Shown: positions 1-7,281, counted from the stretch's first letter. The stretch: 20,226 nucleotides of DNA from Fibrobacter sp. UBA4373 (GCA_002390045.1 DGSB01000074.1:1-20226), one strand, 5' to 3'. The notes: a model not told the origin generated them from the sequence alone. A program made the numbers and translations.

Positions 1-637
1 TGGCCTGCCTAATCAAACCACACACGAACACATAGGCATCAAACACTTGATTGTTATAAAACAAACCTTTCGCCCGCAATTCACCTCGATCCATCGCTTC
101 AAAAACCTCGTCCAACTTTTGATCATGTTCAAGTATTTTCTTGTCTTGCGCAAAAATTCGTTCATCTTGAGCTATCATTTTCGCTTCGACATTTGATAGA
201 CGATTGACAAAACCACCATTTTGCATCATAAAATGGCGCATGGATACAAAAGCATCCATAATAGCTATACTCACTTGAATGGCCGTTTTACTACGAAGTA
301 CAGCTGATAGCATGGCAACGCCTTGTTCTGTAAATGCAAAGGGCATTTTTTTTACATGCAAACCGCGCTTATTACCACTTTCGTTTAAAATCACAATCTG
401 TGATTTTAAAGAATCAGGCAATTCATCACGAGTCAATTGAAAACAATTTCTTTCTGGAAACCGTTCCAAATTTCTCTTAACAGCCTGATTTATGGCTCGA
501 GTTTCCACTCCATAAAGCATTGCCAAATCACGGTCAAGTAGCACTTGTTTATCGCGAATGACAAGAATCATCTTCTCAATGCCTGTCGCTGTCAATGAAT
601 TTAACGCGACAATCTCATGACTTTCATCTTTTTTCAT
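1..637 (-). CDS. ORF6N-domain DNA-binding protein, 3' end cut by window edge
   Basis: I translated this from the minus strand: 212 codons are visible and the reading frame is still open at base 1, so the C-terminus lies outside the window. Residues about 18-115 match the ORF6N domain found in phage, plasmid and genomic-island proteins: IRDKQVLLDRDLAMLYGVET, then an RNLERFP region and FAFTEQGVAMLSAVLRS. A helical stretch with a repeated IxAQD-like pattern follows (about residues 140-165). The last visible part (FDAYVFVCGLIRQA) matches the usual C-terminal region of the family. The family is thought to bind DNA, often as phage regulators or antirepressors, but the role here is unknown. The gene is AT-richer than its neighbours, which suggests horizontal acquisition. 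The start at 637 is supported by GGGAG five bases upstream. Two earlier in-frame ATGs (649 and 670) exist, and 670 also has GGGAG at the same spacing. Confidence 0.88.
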   Translation of the reverse strand, partial: MKKDESHEIVALNSLTATGIEKMILVIRDKQVLLDRDLAMLYGVETRAINQAVKRNLERFPERNCFQLTRDELPDSLKSQIVILNESGNKRGLHVKKMPFAFTEQGVAMLSAVLRSKTAIQVSIAIMDAFVSMRHFMMQNGGFVNRLSNVEAKMIAQDERIFAQDKKILEHDQKLDEVFEAMDRGELRAKGLFYNNQVFDAYVFVCGLIRQA

Positions 638-642
638 TTTCG

Positions 643-680
643 CTCCCATAAAAAAAAGATCTCTTGCCATAAGAACTCCC
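643..680 (-). promoter_or_regulatory. Duplicate Shine-Dalgarno/start pairs for the ORF6N gene
   Basis: On the minus strand GGGAG occurs at 680-676 with an ATG five bases on (670-668), and again at 647-643 with an ATG five bases on (637-635). Both ATGs are in the same frame and no stop lies between them. The gene could therefore start at either, giving an 11-residue N-terminal difference. The sequence alone does not decide which is used. I prefer the inner start because its protein begins with a typical short charged N-terminus. Confidence 0.5.
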
Positions 681-715
681 AAATTCCATCGGGGATATAG
701 CAAAAGATCTTTTTT
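652..715. repeat. Two copies of an AAAAGATCTTTT palindrome in the ORF6N leader
   Basis: A perfect 12-base palindrome AAAAGATCTTTT lies at 702-713. A copy with one mismatch (AAAAGATCTCTT) lies at 654-665, 48 bases away centre to centre. Extended, the two sites form a 16-base inverted repeat with one mismatch (652-667 against 700-715) around a 32-base spacer. They could be paired operator sites for a dimeric regulator, possibly the ORF6N protein itself. They could also be the stem of an RNA hairpin that would end in a T-run when transcribed leftward. I see the repeat directly; the function is inferred. Confidence 0.6.
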
Positions 716-723
716 CAAATCAA
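694..723 (-). promoter_or_regulatory. Possible promoter of the ORF6N gene
   Basis: The minus strand reads TTGATT (723-718), an 18-base spacer, then TATATC (699-694). Each element matches four of six positions of the sigma-70 consensus. The perfect palindrome at 702-713 lies wholly within the spacer, where a bound repressor would block polymerase. Transcription would begin near 687, leaving about 17 bases before the upper start codon or 50 before the lower. Promoter rules in this lineage are poorly known to me, so confidence is low. Confidence 0.3.
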
Positions 724-726
724 AGG

Positions 727-753
727 TGGCATGCGAGCGGGATTCCGCCGCCA
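727..753 (-). terminator. Weak hairpin downstream of the MBOAT gene
   Basis: Outer TGGC (727-730) pairs with GCCA (750-753) and inner GCGG (737-740) pairs with CCGC (745-748), forming a bulged GC-rich stem about 50 bases after the MBOAT stop codon. On the minus strand it is followed by a mixed T-rich stretch rather than a clean T-run. It may contribute to ending the MBOAT transcript before the ORF6N gene, but it is not a textbook intrinsic terminator. Confidence 0.25.
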
Positions 754-801
754 GAGCCTATCCAAAACTACAAAAAATCAAATAAAAAAATTCTACTTTC
801 C

Positions 802-2220
802 TTAAAACTGGAAATACAGGAACGGATTATACGTTTGTGTAAATAGCGCCAACACGGCAAACGCAAATAGCGCAAAGGAAACAATCGTTCGGACCGGGCT
901 GATTTTTTGACACCAGTCAAAAGCGCGGAACGGCGACACCGCGAAAATAAAAGCAATCGCCATAAACACGATCGTTGTCGGCGTAAAGATTTCTGCCGAA
1001 AGGATCGGGTCCGCAGGATTCACCGGCATTAAGCCAAGCATCGATCCCCACATATGCACCGCCGTCGAAATATCCGGAGCGCGGAACAGCACCCAGCCAA
1101 AGAGAACGATTACCTGGGTCAAAAGGACCTGCGCCAAATGCGGAGCCTTGGAATAAAGCGCCTGCTTTCCATTAAAGCGCTCCACGATCATAAAGAAAGC
1201 GTGGTAAAGTCCCCAACAGATAAACGTCATTGCAGCACCATGCCACACGCCAGACGCGAACATGACTAAAAACAGGTTCACATAGGTGCGCTGTTTCGAA
1301 ACGCGATTCCCGCCGAGCGGAATGTACAGGTAATCGCGAAGCCAACGCGTAAGCGAAATATGCCAACGGCTCCAAAATTCCGAAATGCTCGCCGAACGGT
1401 ACGGGCCGTTAAAGTTCCGCGGAAAGTGGAATCCGAGCATTAAGCCAAGCCCCACCGCCATATCCGAATACGCAGAAAAATCAAAATAGATCTGCATCAT
1501 GTAGGCGATGCTTCCCCACCAGGAATTGACAACGCCGGGATCCGCCGCTTCAAACACGCGGTCCGCGATTGCGCCGACCTGATTCGCTATCAAGATCTTC
1601 TTGGCAAAACCGAGGCAAAAGAATGTAATGCCCCGCATCCAATTTTCCGCCGTATGCTCACGCGTTTCAAGTTCATCCGCAACCGTATTGTAACGCACAA
1701 TGGGGCCTGCCACAAGCTGCGGGAACAGCGCCACATAGCAAGCGAATGTCGCAAAATTCTTTACCGGAGGCGCATCCCCGCGCCACACGTCAATCGTATA
1801 GCTCATCGCCTGGAACGTGTAGAACGAAATTCCGACCGGCAAGAGTACGCGCAAGACCGTATACGGTTCACCGCCAAAAAGTTCCACAAGGGCATTCACG
1901 CCGCCCATCGCGAACATGTAATACTTAAAAAATCCGAGCGTTCCCAGATTCACGAGAACCGACAGTAACAGGGCAAAATTGCGTCTAAAATTCGAAGCGT
2001 TCGAACTCGAAATCAAAAGCCCGGCGACATAGTTCACCATGGACGTGCCAAACATCAGAAGCACAAGCCAAGGTTCCATCCAGCCGTAAAAAAGGTAACT
2101 GAAAACGGTGATGAAAAAATTCAGGGTCGAATGGCGCGCTTTACGCCAAACAAGAAAATAATACCCCGCGAAAAAAAGCGGAAGAAAATAGAAGAGAAAT
2201 ATTTGGGAAGAAAAGACCAT
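802..2220 (-). CDS. MBOAT-family O-acyltransferase (AlgI/DltB type)
   Basis: This 472-residue polytopic membrane protein belongs to the membrane-bound O-acyltransferase family. It carries the AlgI-type blocks PQLVAGPIVRY (167-177), MQIYFDFSAYSDMAVG (242-257), FWSRWHISLTRWLRDYLYIP (282-301) and SGVWHGAAMTFICWGLYHA (323-341), where His327 of WHG is the likely catalytic residue. Family members pass an acyl group, usually acetyl, across the inner membrane for transfer to an extracytoplasmic polysaccharide or teichoic acid. The length is normal. The gene starts six bases after the stop codon of a small secreted-protein gene, so the two are probably cotranscribed. The SGNH-type AlgJ/AlgX or DltD partner that normally completes the reaction is not next to it; the next gene downstream is the unrelated ORF6N gene. 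The acceptor polymer is unknown. Confidence 0.93.
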   Translation of the reverse strand: MVFSSQIFLFYFLPLFFAGYYFLVWRKARHSTLNFFITVFSYLFYGWMEPWLVLLMFGTSMVNYVAGLLISSSNASNFRRNFALLLSVLVNLGTLGFFKYYMFAMGGVNALVELFGGEPYTVLRVLLPVGISFYTFQAMSYTIDVWRGDAPPVKNFATFACYVALFPQLVAGPIVRYNTVADELETREHTAENWMRGITFFCLGFAKKILIANQVGAIADRVFEAADPGVVNSWWGSIAYMMQIYFDFSAYSDMAVGLGLMLGFHFPRNFNGPYRSASISEFWSRWHISLTRWLRDYLYIPLGGNRVSKQRTYVNLFLVMFASGVWHGAAMTFICWGLYHAFFMIVERFNGKQALYSKAPHLAQVLLTQVIVLFGWVLFRAPDISTAVHMWGSMLGLMPVNPADPILSAEIFTPTTIVFMAIAFIFAVSPFRAFDWCQKISPVRTIVSFALFAFAVLALFTQTYNPFLYFQF

Positions 2221-2226
2221 GGAAGC

Positions 2227-2628
2227 TTATTTCGACTTCAAAACTTCCACAGCCAAATAGCGTTCGGATTCGTCGTCAAAGTATTCGTCTTCCACGGCGC
2301 CATCGTAATTGCCTTCGAGCTTCACCAGTTTGAGCGTATGCTTGTCGCCCACCTTGAATGCACGCACGTCTCCCTTCGACTTGTCGGCCATTTTGTCCTT
2401 CACTTGACCGCGGGCGATCAGCGGATTGTAAACGCCGACGAGAATTTCCTTACCGTCGAATTTGCCCTCCACCACTTTCGTCACTTTGTACTTGAGAACA
2501 TAGACGTAATTGTAAAGATCGTTTGGAGGCATCTTTCCCGGAATTTCGGAAAGTTTTCCTTCCACCGTCAAATTTTCTGCAAAAAGAAAGGCAGAGAGAA
2601 AGAGCATCATCGACAAGATCTTTTTCAT
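2227..2628 (-). CDS. Small secreted/periplasmic protein upstream of the MBOAT gene
   Basis: A 133-residue protein of no family I recognise. Residues 1-17 form a signal peptide: a KK start, a hydrophobic core and FLFA before ENL, fitting signal peptidase I cleavage near residue 17-18. No lipobox Cys is present. The mature part (about 115 residues) is rich in Lys, Asp, Glu, Val and Tyr with alternating hydrophobic residues, for example YVYVLKYKVTKVVEGKF, which suggests an all-beta fold. It contains no Cys, so no disulfide is possible. The start has an AAAAGG Shine-Dalgarno-like box about six bases upstream. The stop is six bases before the MBOAT start, so an accessory role in envelope acylation is a reasonable guess from position only. 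Confidence 0.8.
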   Translation of the reverse strand: MKKILSMMLFLSAFLFAENLTVEGKLSEIPGKMPPNDLYNYVYVLKYKVTKVVEGKFDGKEILVGVYNPLIARGQVKDKMADKSKGDVRAFKVGDKHTLKLVKLEGNYDGAVEDEYFDDESERYLAVEVLKSK

Positions 2629-2654
2629 AGATATCCTTTTGTTTCAAAAAAATA

Positions 2655-2683
2655 TAGGTATTTTTTCTGCATGGATTTGTCAA
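2655..2683 (-). promoter_or_regulatory. Possible promoter for the secreted-protein/MBOAT unit, overlapping the recG start
   Basis: The minus strand carries a perfect TTGACA (2683-2678) inside the first codons of recG. At 17 bases spacing is TACCTA (2660-2655), a poor -10. A better TATATT (2656-2651) lies too far, at 21 bases. The two divergent start codons are only 42 bases apart, so the promoters must overlap the coding regions. The -35 is convincing, the -10 is not. Confidence 0.28.
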
Positions 2684-4710
2684 CACTCCCTGGGCTCGGA
2701 CCTAAACGCCTGAAAGCACTCAACGCTTCAGGGCTTGCGTCCGTTTCGGATCTTTTATACAACATTCCGCGTACGTGGCTTGACCGCACCCGTCTGAACA
2801 AAATTTCCGAAAGTCATGTCGGGGAAAACGTCATCTTCATCGGCAAGATTACACGGGCCGGGTTCATTCCAGGAAGGACTTCTCGCTATATGGCCGTCCT
2901 CGACGATGGTACAGGTCAAGTAAGCCTGGTATTTTTTCGTGGGGCAAGGCACTGGTCCAAAACGATTTCCGTAGGAACTCGCTGGTGCGTCATCGGAAAG
3001 CTCGGCAATTACCGCGGCTTACAGTTGGTACATCCCGAAATGCAGCGTATGGGCGAAGACGAAGATTTTTCGGGAGGCATCGAACCTGCCTATACGATTA
3101 CCGAAGAAGAGCATTCGGCAAAGATCGAACAAAAATTTTTCCGGACGCTGTACCCGAAGCTTTTCGCCATGCCGAACCTTTCCGTTCCGGATGCTCCGCC
3201 TGCAGAACTCACGCAGTTCATGGGATTAAAGCCTGTGTTGCAAAATCTCAAAAGCCTGCACATGCCAAAGACTTTTGCCGAAGCCATGCAGGCAAAGCTT
3301 CAACTCAAAAAGCTTGAACTCCTGCCATTCTGCTTGCGCATGAACGTTCGCCGCCGAAGTCTCGCTATCCGCGGGCAAGCACGTTCTCTCGATTCTCAGG
3401 CAATCGCCGAGGCCAAAGCCTCTTTACCGTTCACCCTCACCGACGGGCAATCCAAAGCCGTTGACGAAATCTGCAACGGTCTCCGCGGAAAAAAGCAATT
3501 TCACGCCCTGCTCCAGGGTGACGTCGGCAGCGGAAAAACGGTCGTCGCGATGCTTGCCATGCTTGCCGTAGCCAAAAGCGGCGAACAGTGTGCCCTGATG
3601 GCGCCGACCGACATTCTTGCCCGACAGCATTACAAAAGCTTAAAACCTTTCTTCGACAAGGCGGGCATCCGCACGGCCCTTCTTCTCGGAGCGTGCAGCG
3701 CCGCCGAAAAAAAGACCATTTCCGGGGAACTTCAAATGGGCATGACGCAAGTCGTCATCGGAACCCACGCGCTTTTCTCCAGGGATGTCCTTTTTCAAAA
3801 TCTCACCTTTGTCGTCATCGATGAGCAGCACCGTTTTGGCGTGAACCAGCGCGAAGCGCTTCTAAAAAAGGGGCATTTCCCCGACCTGCTCGTGATGAGC
3901 GCGACTCCCATTCCGCGAAGCCTCGCCATGACACTTTACGGCGACCTGACTCCGATTGTTTTGAACGAAAAGCCCGCCGGCAGAAAGCCTGTGAAAACGC
4001 GTCTCGTCGACCCGACAAAGCGCGACGACATGAAAAAGTTTTTACTCAAAGAAGTGAAAACAGGCAACCGTCTTTACTGGGTCGTGAGCCGTGTGGAAAT
4101 CGACGACGAAGGCGGGGCGAAAAGCGTCGATGAAGTCGCCGAAGAACTTTCCTCTTTCACCTCCGAATGGAAAGTCGGAGCGATCCACGGCCAAATGGAC
4201 GAAAAAGAACGCGATCGCATTTTAGGCGATTTTGCGGCTGGGAAAATTCAAGTGCTTGTCGCCACGACCGTGATCGAAGTCGGCGTGAACGTTCCGGAAG
4301 CGAACCTGATGGTCATCGACGCCCCGGACCGTTTTGGGCTGGCACAGTTACACCAGCTCCGAGGACGTGTGGGCCGTGGAAATCAAGAAGCCTGGTGCTT
4401 CCTCATCGTTCCGCAAACAAGCCCCGCACACGAAAGGCTTTCCCGTTTCGCAAGTACGGATAACGGTTTTGAAATCGCCGAAATGGACATGCAGGACCGC
4501 GGTGCCGGCAACCTCGAAGGTTCCGAACAGAGCGGAGCCTGGGTATTCCGCTGGTTCGACTGGATCCAAGACAAGGAACTCATCCAGCGCATTCTGGATA
4601 CCGCCGAAGAAATCCTCGACAACAAGCCGGGATTTTCTCCAGAGGTTCAAGAAAAGATTCAAAAATGGTACGCCTTGATGCCGCAGGGAAATGCGGACGG
4701 CGTCCATTAA
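2671..4710 (+). CDS. recG: ATP-dependent DNA helicase RecG
   Basis: A 679-residue protein, near the usual RecG length (E. coli 693). It remodels stalled replication forks and branched recombination intermediates. In order: an N-terminal HhH/wedge region starting with LPGLGPKRLKAL, an OB-fold wedge domain (about 50-130), Walker A GDVGSGKT (283-290), the helicase box DEQHRFG (384-390), SATPIPRSLAM (410-420), then the second RecA lobe with QLRGRVGRG (562-570). I chose the ATG at 2671 because the family's N-terminal motif begins there. The frame is open 540 bases further upstream, but that part lies over the two genes on the other strand. In the C-terminal TRG region the usual GTRQ is GSEQ (617-620), so the conserved Arg is Glu. 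There is no strong Shine-Dalgarno box, only a weak AGGT 11 bases upstream. Confidence 0.97.
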   Translation: MDLSTLPGLGPKRLKALNASGLASVSDLLYNIPRTWLDRTRLNKISESHVGENVIFIGKITRAGFIPGRTSRYMAVLDDGTGQVSLVFFRGARHWSKTISVGTRWCVIGKLGNYRGLQLVHPEMQRMGEDEDFSGGIEPAYTITEEEHSAKIEQKFFRTLYPKLFAMPNLSVPDAPPAELTQFMGLKPVLQNLKSLHMPKTFAEAMQAKLQLKKLELLPFCLRMNVRRRSLAIRGQARSLDSQAIAEAKASLPFTLTDGQSKAVDEICNGLRGKKQFHALLQGDVGSGKTVVAMLAMLAVAKSGEQCALMAPTDILARQHYKSLKPFFDKAGIRTALLLGACSAAEKKTISGELQMGMTQVVIGTHALFSRDVLFQNLTFVVIDEQHRFGVNQREALLKKGHFPDLLVMSATPIPRSLAMTLYGDLTPIVLNEKPAGRKPVKTRLVDPTKRDDMKKFLLKEVKTGNRLYWVVSRVEIDDEGGAKSVDEVAEELSSFTSEWKVGAIHGQMDEKERDRILGDFAAGKIQVLVATTVIEVGVNVPEANLMVIDAPDRFGLAQLHQLRGRVGRGNQEAWCFLIVPQTSPAHERLSRFASTDNGFEIAEMDMQDRGAGNLEGSEQSGAWVFRWFDWIQDKELIQRILDTAEEILDNKPGFSPEVQEKIQKWYALMPQGNADGVH

Positions 4711-4725
4711 AAATCAAGCCGTCCG
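4694..4725. terminator. Hairpin spanning the convergent recG / DUF2007-like gene ends
   Basis: CGGACGGC (4694-4701) and GCCGTCCG (4718-4725) form a perfect 8-base GC-rich stem with a 16-base loop. Both arms are coding, one at each gene end, and the two stop codons lie in the loop only three bases apart. No T-run follows on either strand, so it would not be a classic intrinsic terminator. It could pause polymerase or protect the 3' ends of both messages. A competing tight hairpin, GGAC-ggc-GTCC (4695-4705), overlaps the left arm. Confidence 0.4.
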
Positions 4726-5481
4726 AACGACGATTTCTGCGACGACCGCTGCGAGCGAAAGCACCGCCACGATCAATTCGACAAGAGCCTTCTTACGGAA
4801 GGAGGCTTCAAAAACGTAAACCTTTTCACCGTTCGGCAAACGTTTTTTACGGTTGCACCAGTTCATGCCCGCAATCAGCGAAAGACAGGCACAAAAGCCA
4901 CCGCCGAGAAGTGCGTACAGGAACTTGGCTTCACCGACATAACTAAAATGCAAAGCGGCCACCACTAACGCAATCGCACAGCCCAAAAAGGCAAAGGCAA
5001 GGCTTGAATTTTTGACTTCGAGAGGCTTGCGGAGCGCTTCAACGCGTTCTTCGAACAAACGCTTCAAATCCGCTTCGGAATAGTTTTTTCCATGCGATGC
5101 AAGAATCTTCCTCGCAAGCATTACATTTTCCGGATTCCATTCGTCCGGCTTCTGCAAAATTTCGAGAAGTTCTTCATCGCTAAAACTTTCAAGCATCTGC
5201 ATGCTCACGTCGTCCGCTTCTTCTGCCGCAGCCGCCTGAACGGCCGCTTCGAGAATGTGACGTGCCGTGTCGATGTCTTTTGCATGGACGCGCACAATGC
5301 AAGAAGATGCGCCTCGATTTTGAAAGTCCAGCCCGAGCGGATCGCCGCCCAAGTTCGCGTCGTTCACCAGGTTCGCTTCAATCGCATTTTCCTGGAGAAG
5401 AGCTGCAAGCGCTTCGCCTTCTTCTAACGTCGCAAAGGTTTCGAGCGTCATCCATTCGAGCTGTTCACTTTCATTAGACAT
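4714..5481 (-). CDS. DUF2007-like domain protein with three membrane segments
   Basis: A 255-residue protein. The N-terminal region (about 10-82: MTLETFATLEEGEALAALLQ, later CIVRVHAKDIDTARHIL) resembles the DUF2007 putative signal-transducing domain, a small ferredoxin-like fold usually of 60-80 residues. A charged acidic linker follows (about 86-155) with two short helical repeats of the kind SDEELLEIL and SEADLKRLF. Three hydrophobic segments lie at about 160-180, 186-207 and 231-252, so it is an inner-membrane protein with a large cytoplasmic N-terminal part. Its start overlaps the end of the PfkB-type kinase gene by 8 bases, making it the last gene of the long minus-strand run. The function is not known. 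Confidence 0.8.
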   Translation of the reverse strand: MSNESEQLEWMTLETFATLEEGEALAALLQENAIEANLVNDANLGGDPLGLDFQNRGASSCIVRVHAKDIDTARHILEAAVQAAAAEEADDVSMQMLESFSDEELLEILQKPDEWNPENVMLARKILASHGKNYSEADLKRLFEERVEALRKPLEVKNSSLAFAFLGCAIALVVAALHFSYVGEAKFLYALLGGGFCACLSLIAGMNWCNRKKRLPNGEKVYVFEASFRKKALVELIVAVLSLAAVVAEIVVRTA

Positions 5482-6442
5482 TCTTCATTTCCTCATGAAT
5501 GCGTGCCCAGCCTTCTTCTGGAATCTGAGCCCCAATCACCTGGACGACTTCATTCGAAACGATGCTGCCGAGCTTGCCAGAGCGTTCCATATCCCAGCCG
5601 GAAAGAATACCGTAAAGGAATCCCGAAGCCCACAGGTCTCCGGCGCCCGTCGTATCGATTGCCTTGGCCGGACCGCACGGAATGCGGGTCACCACGCCGT
5701 CCTTCGAAATCAACGCGCCGCGCTTGCCAAGCTTCACCACGGCGATCTTGCAAAGCTTTGCAATCTTTTCGAGAGCCGCTTCTTCCGATTCGCCTGTATA
5801 AGCCTTGGCTTCGTCTTCGTTTGCAATCACAATGTCGATTTCCTTGCCAGCGAAGAGCTTGTTAAAAAGAGGGCGACAATCGTTCACAACGCCAAAGGCG
5901 CCAAAGTCGAGGGCGGTCATCACGCCACGTTTGCGCGCTTCTTCCGTCATCTTCACAAAGCATTCTTCGCCATAAGCCCGGTAGCCTTCGAGATATACAA
6001 TGCCGACGCCATCAAAGAGTTCCGGCCGGATTTCCGAAGCCACCACCTCGTTCGAAGCGCCAAGGAAAGTCACCATCGTGCGTTCCGCATCCGGAGTGAC
6101 TGCCGAAAGAACCGTACCTGTTGCCGTCGAAGAAGAGAGCATGAAATTTTCCACACCGCTGTCCGAAAGGTGCTTCGCATAAAGTTCACCCAGTTCGTCA
6201 CGGCCCACCTTCGAAATAAAAGCAGCCTTACCGCCGAGTCTTGCGACGCCAACCATCGTATTGCAAGCGGCTCCACCCGGAACTCTCTCCGGATTCTGGA
6301 TCTGGTCCAAGACTTTCTTCAGCTCCGGATAATTCACCGAGCATTGACCGCCCTTCGAAAGTTTAACCTTTTGAATCCAAGCATCATCTACCTGAGCGAC
6401 CATGTCGACAAGAGCTGCACCAAATCCTAAAACTTTTTTCAT
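5474..6442 (-). CDS. PfkB-family carbohydrate/nucleoside kinase (adenosine-kinase-like)
   Basis: A 322-residue ribokinase-fold enzyme expected to phosphorylate a sugar or nucleoside hydroxyl with ATP. It carries PfkB signature 1 (PGGAACNTMVGVARLGGKAA, 55-74) and signature 2 (IDTTGAGDLWASGFLYG, 262-278). Asp269 in the GAGD anion-hole motif is the catalytic base. The opening VLGFGAALVDMVAQVDD and the IANEDEAKAYTG stretch (206-217) resemble proteins of Bacteroidota and related groups annotated as adenosine kinase, so a purine-salvage role is likely. Substrate choice cannot be fixed from sequence. It lies 8 bases after the rhomboid gene and overlaps the DUF2007-like gene by 8 bases, consistent with a shared message. 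Confidence 0.9.
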   Translation of the reverse strand: MKKVLGFGAALVDMVAQVDDAWIQKVKLSKGGQCSVNYPELKKVLDQIQNPERVPGGAACNTMVGVARLGGKAAFISKVGRDELGELYAKHLSDSGVENFMLSSSTATGTVLSAVTPDAERTMVTFLGASNEVVASEIRPELFDGVGIVYLEGYRAYGEECFVKMTEEARKRGVMTALDFGAFGVVNDCRPLFNKLFAGKEIDIVIANEDEAKAYTGESEEAALEKIAKLCKIAVVKLGKRGALISKDGVVTRIPCGPAKAIDTTGAGDLWASGFLYGILSGWDMERSGKLGSIVSNEVVQVIGAQIPEEGWARIHEEMKNV

Positions 6443-6450
6443 AAGACTCC

Positions 6451-7281
6451 TTAAAAACGACGGCCACCGCGGCGGCGTGCGCTTTCTTCTACCAAGAATG
6501 TTTTTTCAGCTTCCGTAAGCGAATTTACGCCACCTTCACTGACTTTTTTCAAGATCATATCCAACTGTTTCTGACGGTCCATAAAACGGACTTCGCCTTC
6601 GAGCGGATCATCCGGCGTTCCTGCCGGTTTGTCTTTACGACGTTCCTTGAATTCTCCACGGAGCTTGTCCCAAATACTGTTGTCAAACAGGTACATACAA
6701 AGAAAACCGGAAGCGATACCGCCCAAATGCGTAAAATGCGCAATCGTATCGCCCGATCCCGCAAACAGGACATCGAGGGCCACAAAGATCCAGATTGCAT
6801 GCTTGATCTTCATCGGAATGATGAAGAACATCAAAATGCCACGTTCCGGGAAAAGCTTGGCATAAGCCACAAATACGCCCATCAAAGCGCCCGAAGCCCC
6901 GATAATGAAGGTCATCGGCGACATCGCACCGAACAAATAGAACGGAATGCTGAACACGCCCGCAAAAACGGCGCAGAACAAGTACAGAATCCAAAAGCGC
7001 CTATAGCCGATCGCCATCGCAACGTCATCGCCAAACATCCACAAGGCGAGCATATTGAACAAGAAATGCCACAAGTCCACATGCACAAAGGCATAGGTCA
7101 AATAACGCCAAATCTGTTCATAGGCGACCGGGACCAAGGACCCGTAGCCGACGAGATAGGTATAAATTCCATCCAGGTTGAATATTCTGGCCAAGTAGCA
7201 AATGCCAAAAACAACCAAGTTGATGATCAGCAACGTGCGGATGGGAGAAGAGAGATAGCGAAATGGTTTTAAGCCAAACAT
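6451..7281 (-). CDS. Rhomboid-family intramembrane serine protease
   Basis: A 276-residue polytopic membrane protein. Residues 67-76 (HVDLWHFLFN) give the conserved helix-2 His/Asn motif. GASGA (128-132) supplies the nucleophile Ser130, and HLGG (185-188) supplies the catalytic His185. Six membrane helices fit into residues 15-200. A cytoplasmic tail of about 75 residues follows, ending in GGVNSLTEAEKTFLVEESAR, a short helical motif that I recall at the C-terminus of many rhomboids from Bacteroidota-like bacteria. The catalytic dyad is intact, so it should cleave substrates within the membrane; targets are unknown. Its ATG directly abuts the coaD stop codon (TAAATG), so the two are probably translationally coupled. 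Confidence 0.93.
   Translation of the reverse strand: MFGLKPFRYLSSPIRTLLIINLVVFGICYLARIFNLDGIYTYLVGYGSLVPVAYEQIWRYLTYAFVHVDLWHFLFNMLALWMFGDDVAMAIGYRRFWILYLFCAVFAGVFSIPFYLFGAMSPMTFIIGASGALMGVFVAYAKLFPERGILMFFIIPMKIKHAIWIFVALDVLFAGSGDTIAHFTHLGGIASGFLCMYLFDNSIWDKLRGEFKERRKDKPAGTPDDPLEGEVRFMDRQKQLDMILKKVSEGGVNSLTEAEKTFLVEESARRRGGRRF

Noticed and set aside
2131..2670. 180-residue N-terminal extension of recG
   Set aside because: The extension overlaps two minus-strand genes and has no RecG-like sequence. The family N-terminus begins at the ATG at 2671.
5495..6430. 311-residue open frame opposite the PfkB-type kinase gene
   Set aside because: It is antisense to a kinase gene with both family signatures and has no supporting features.
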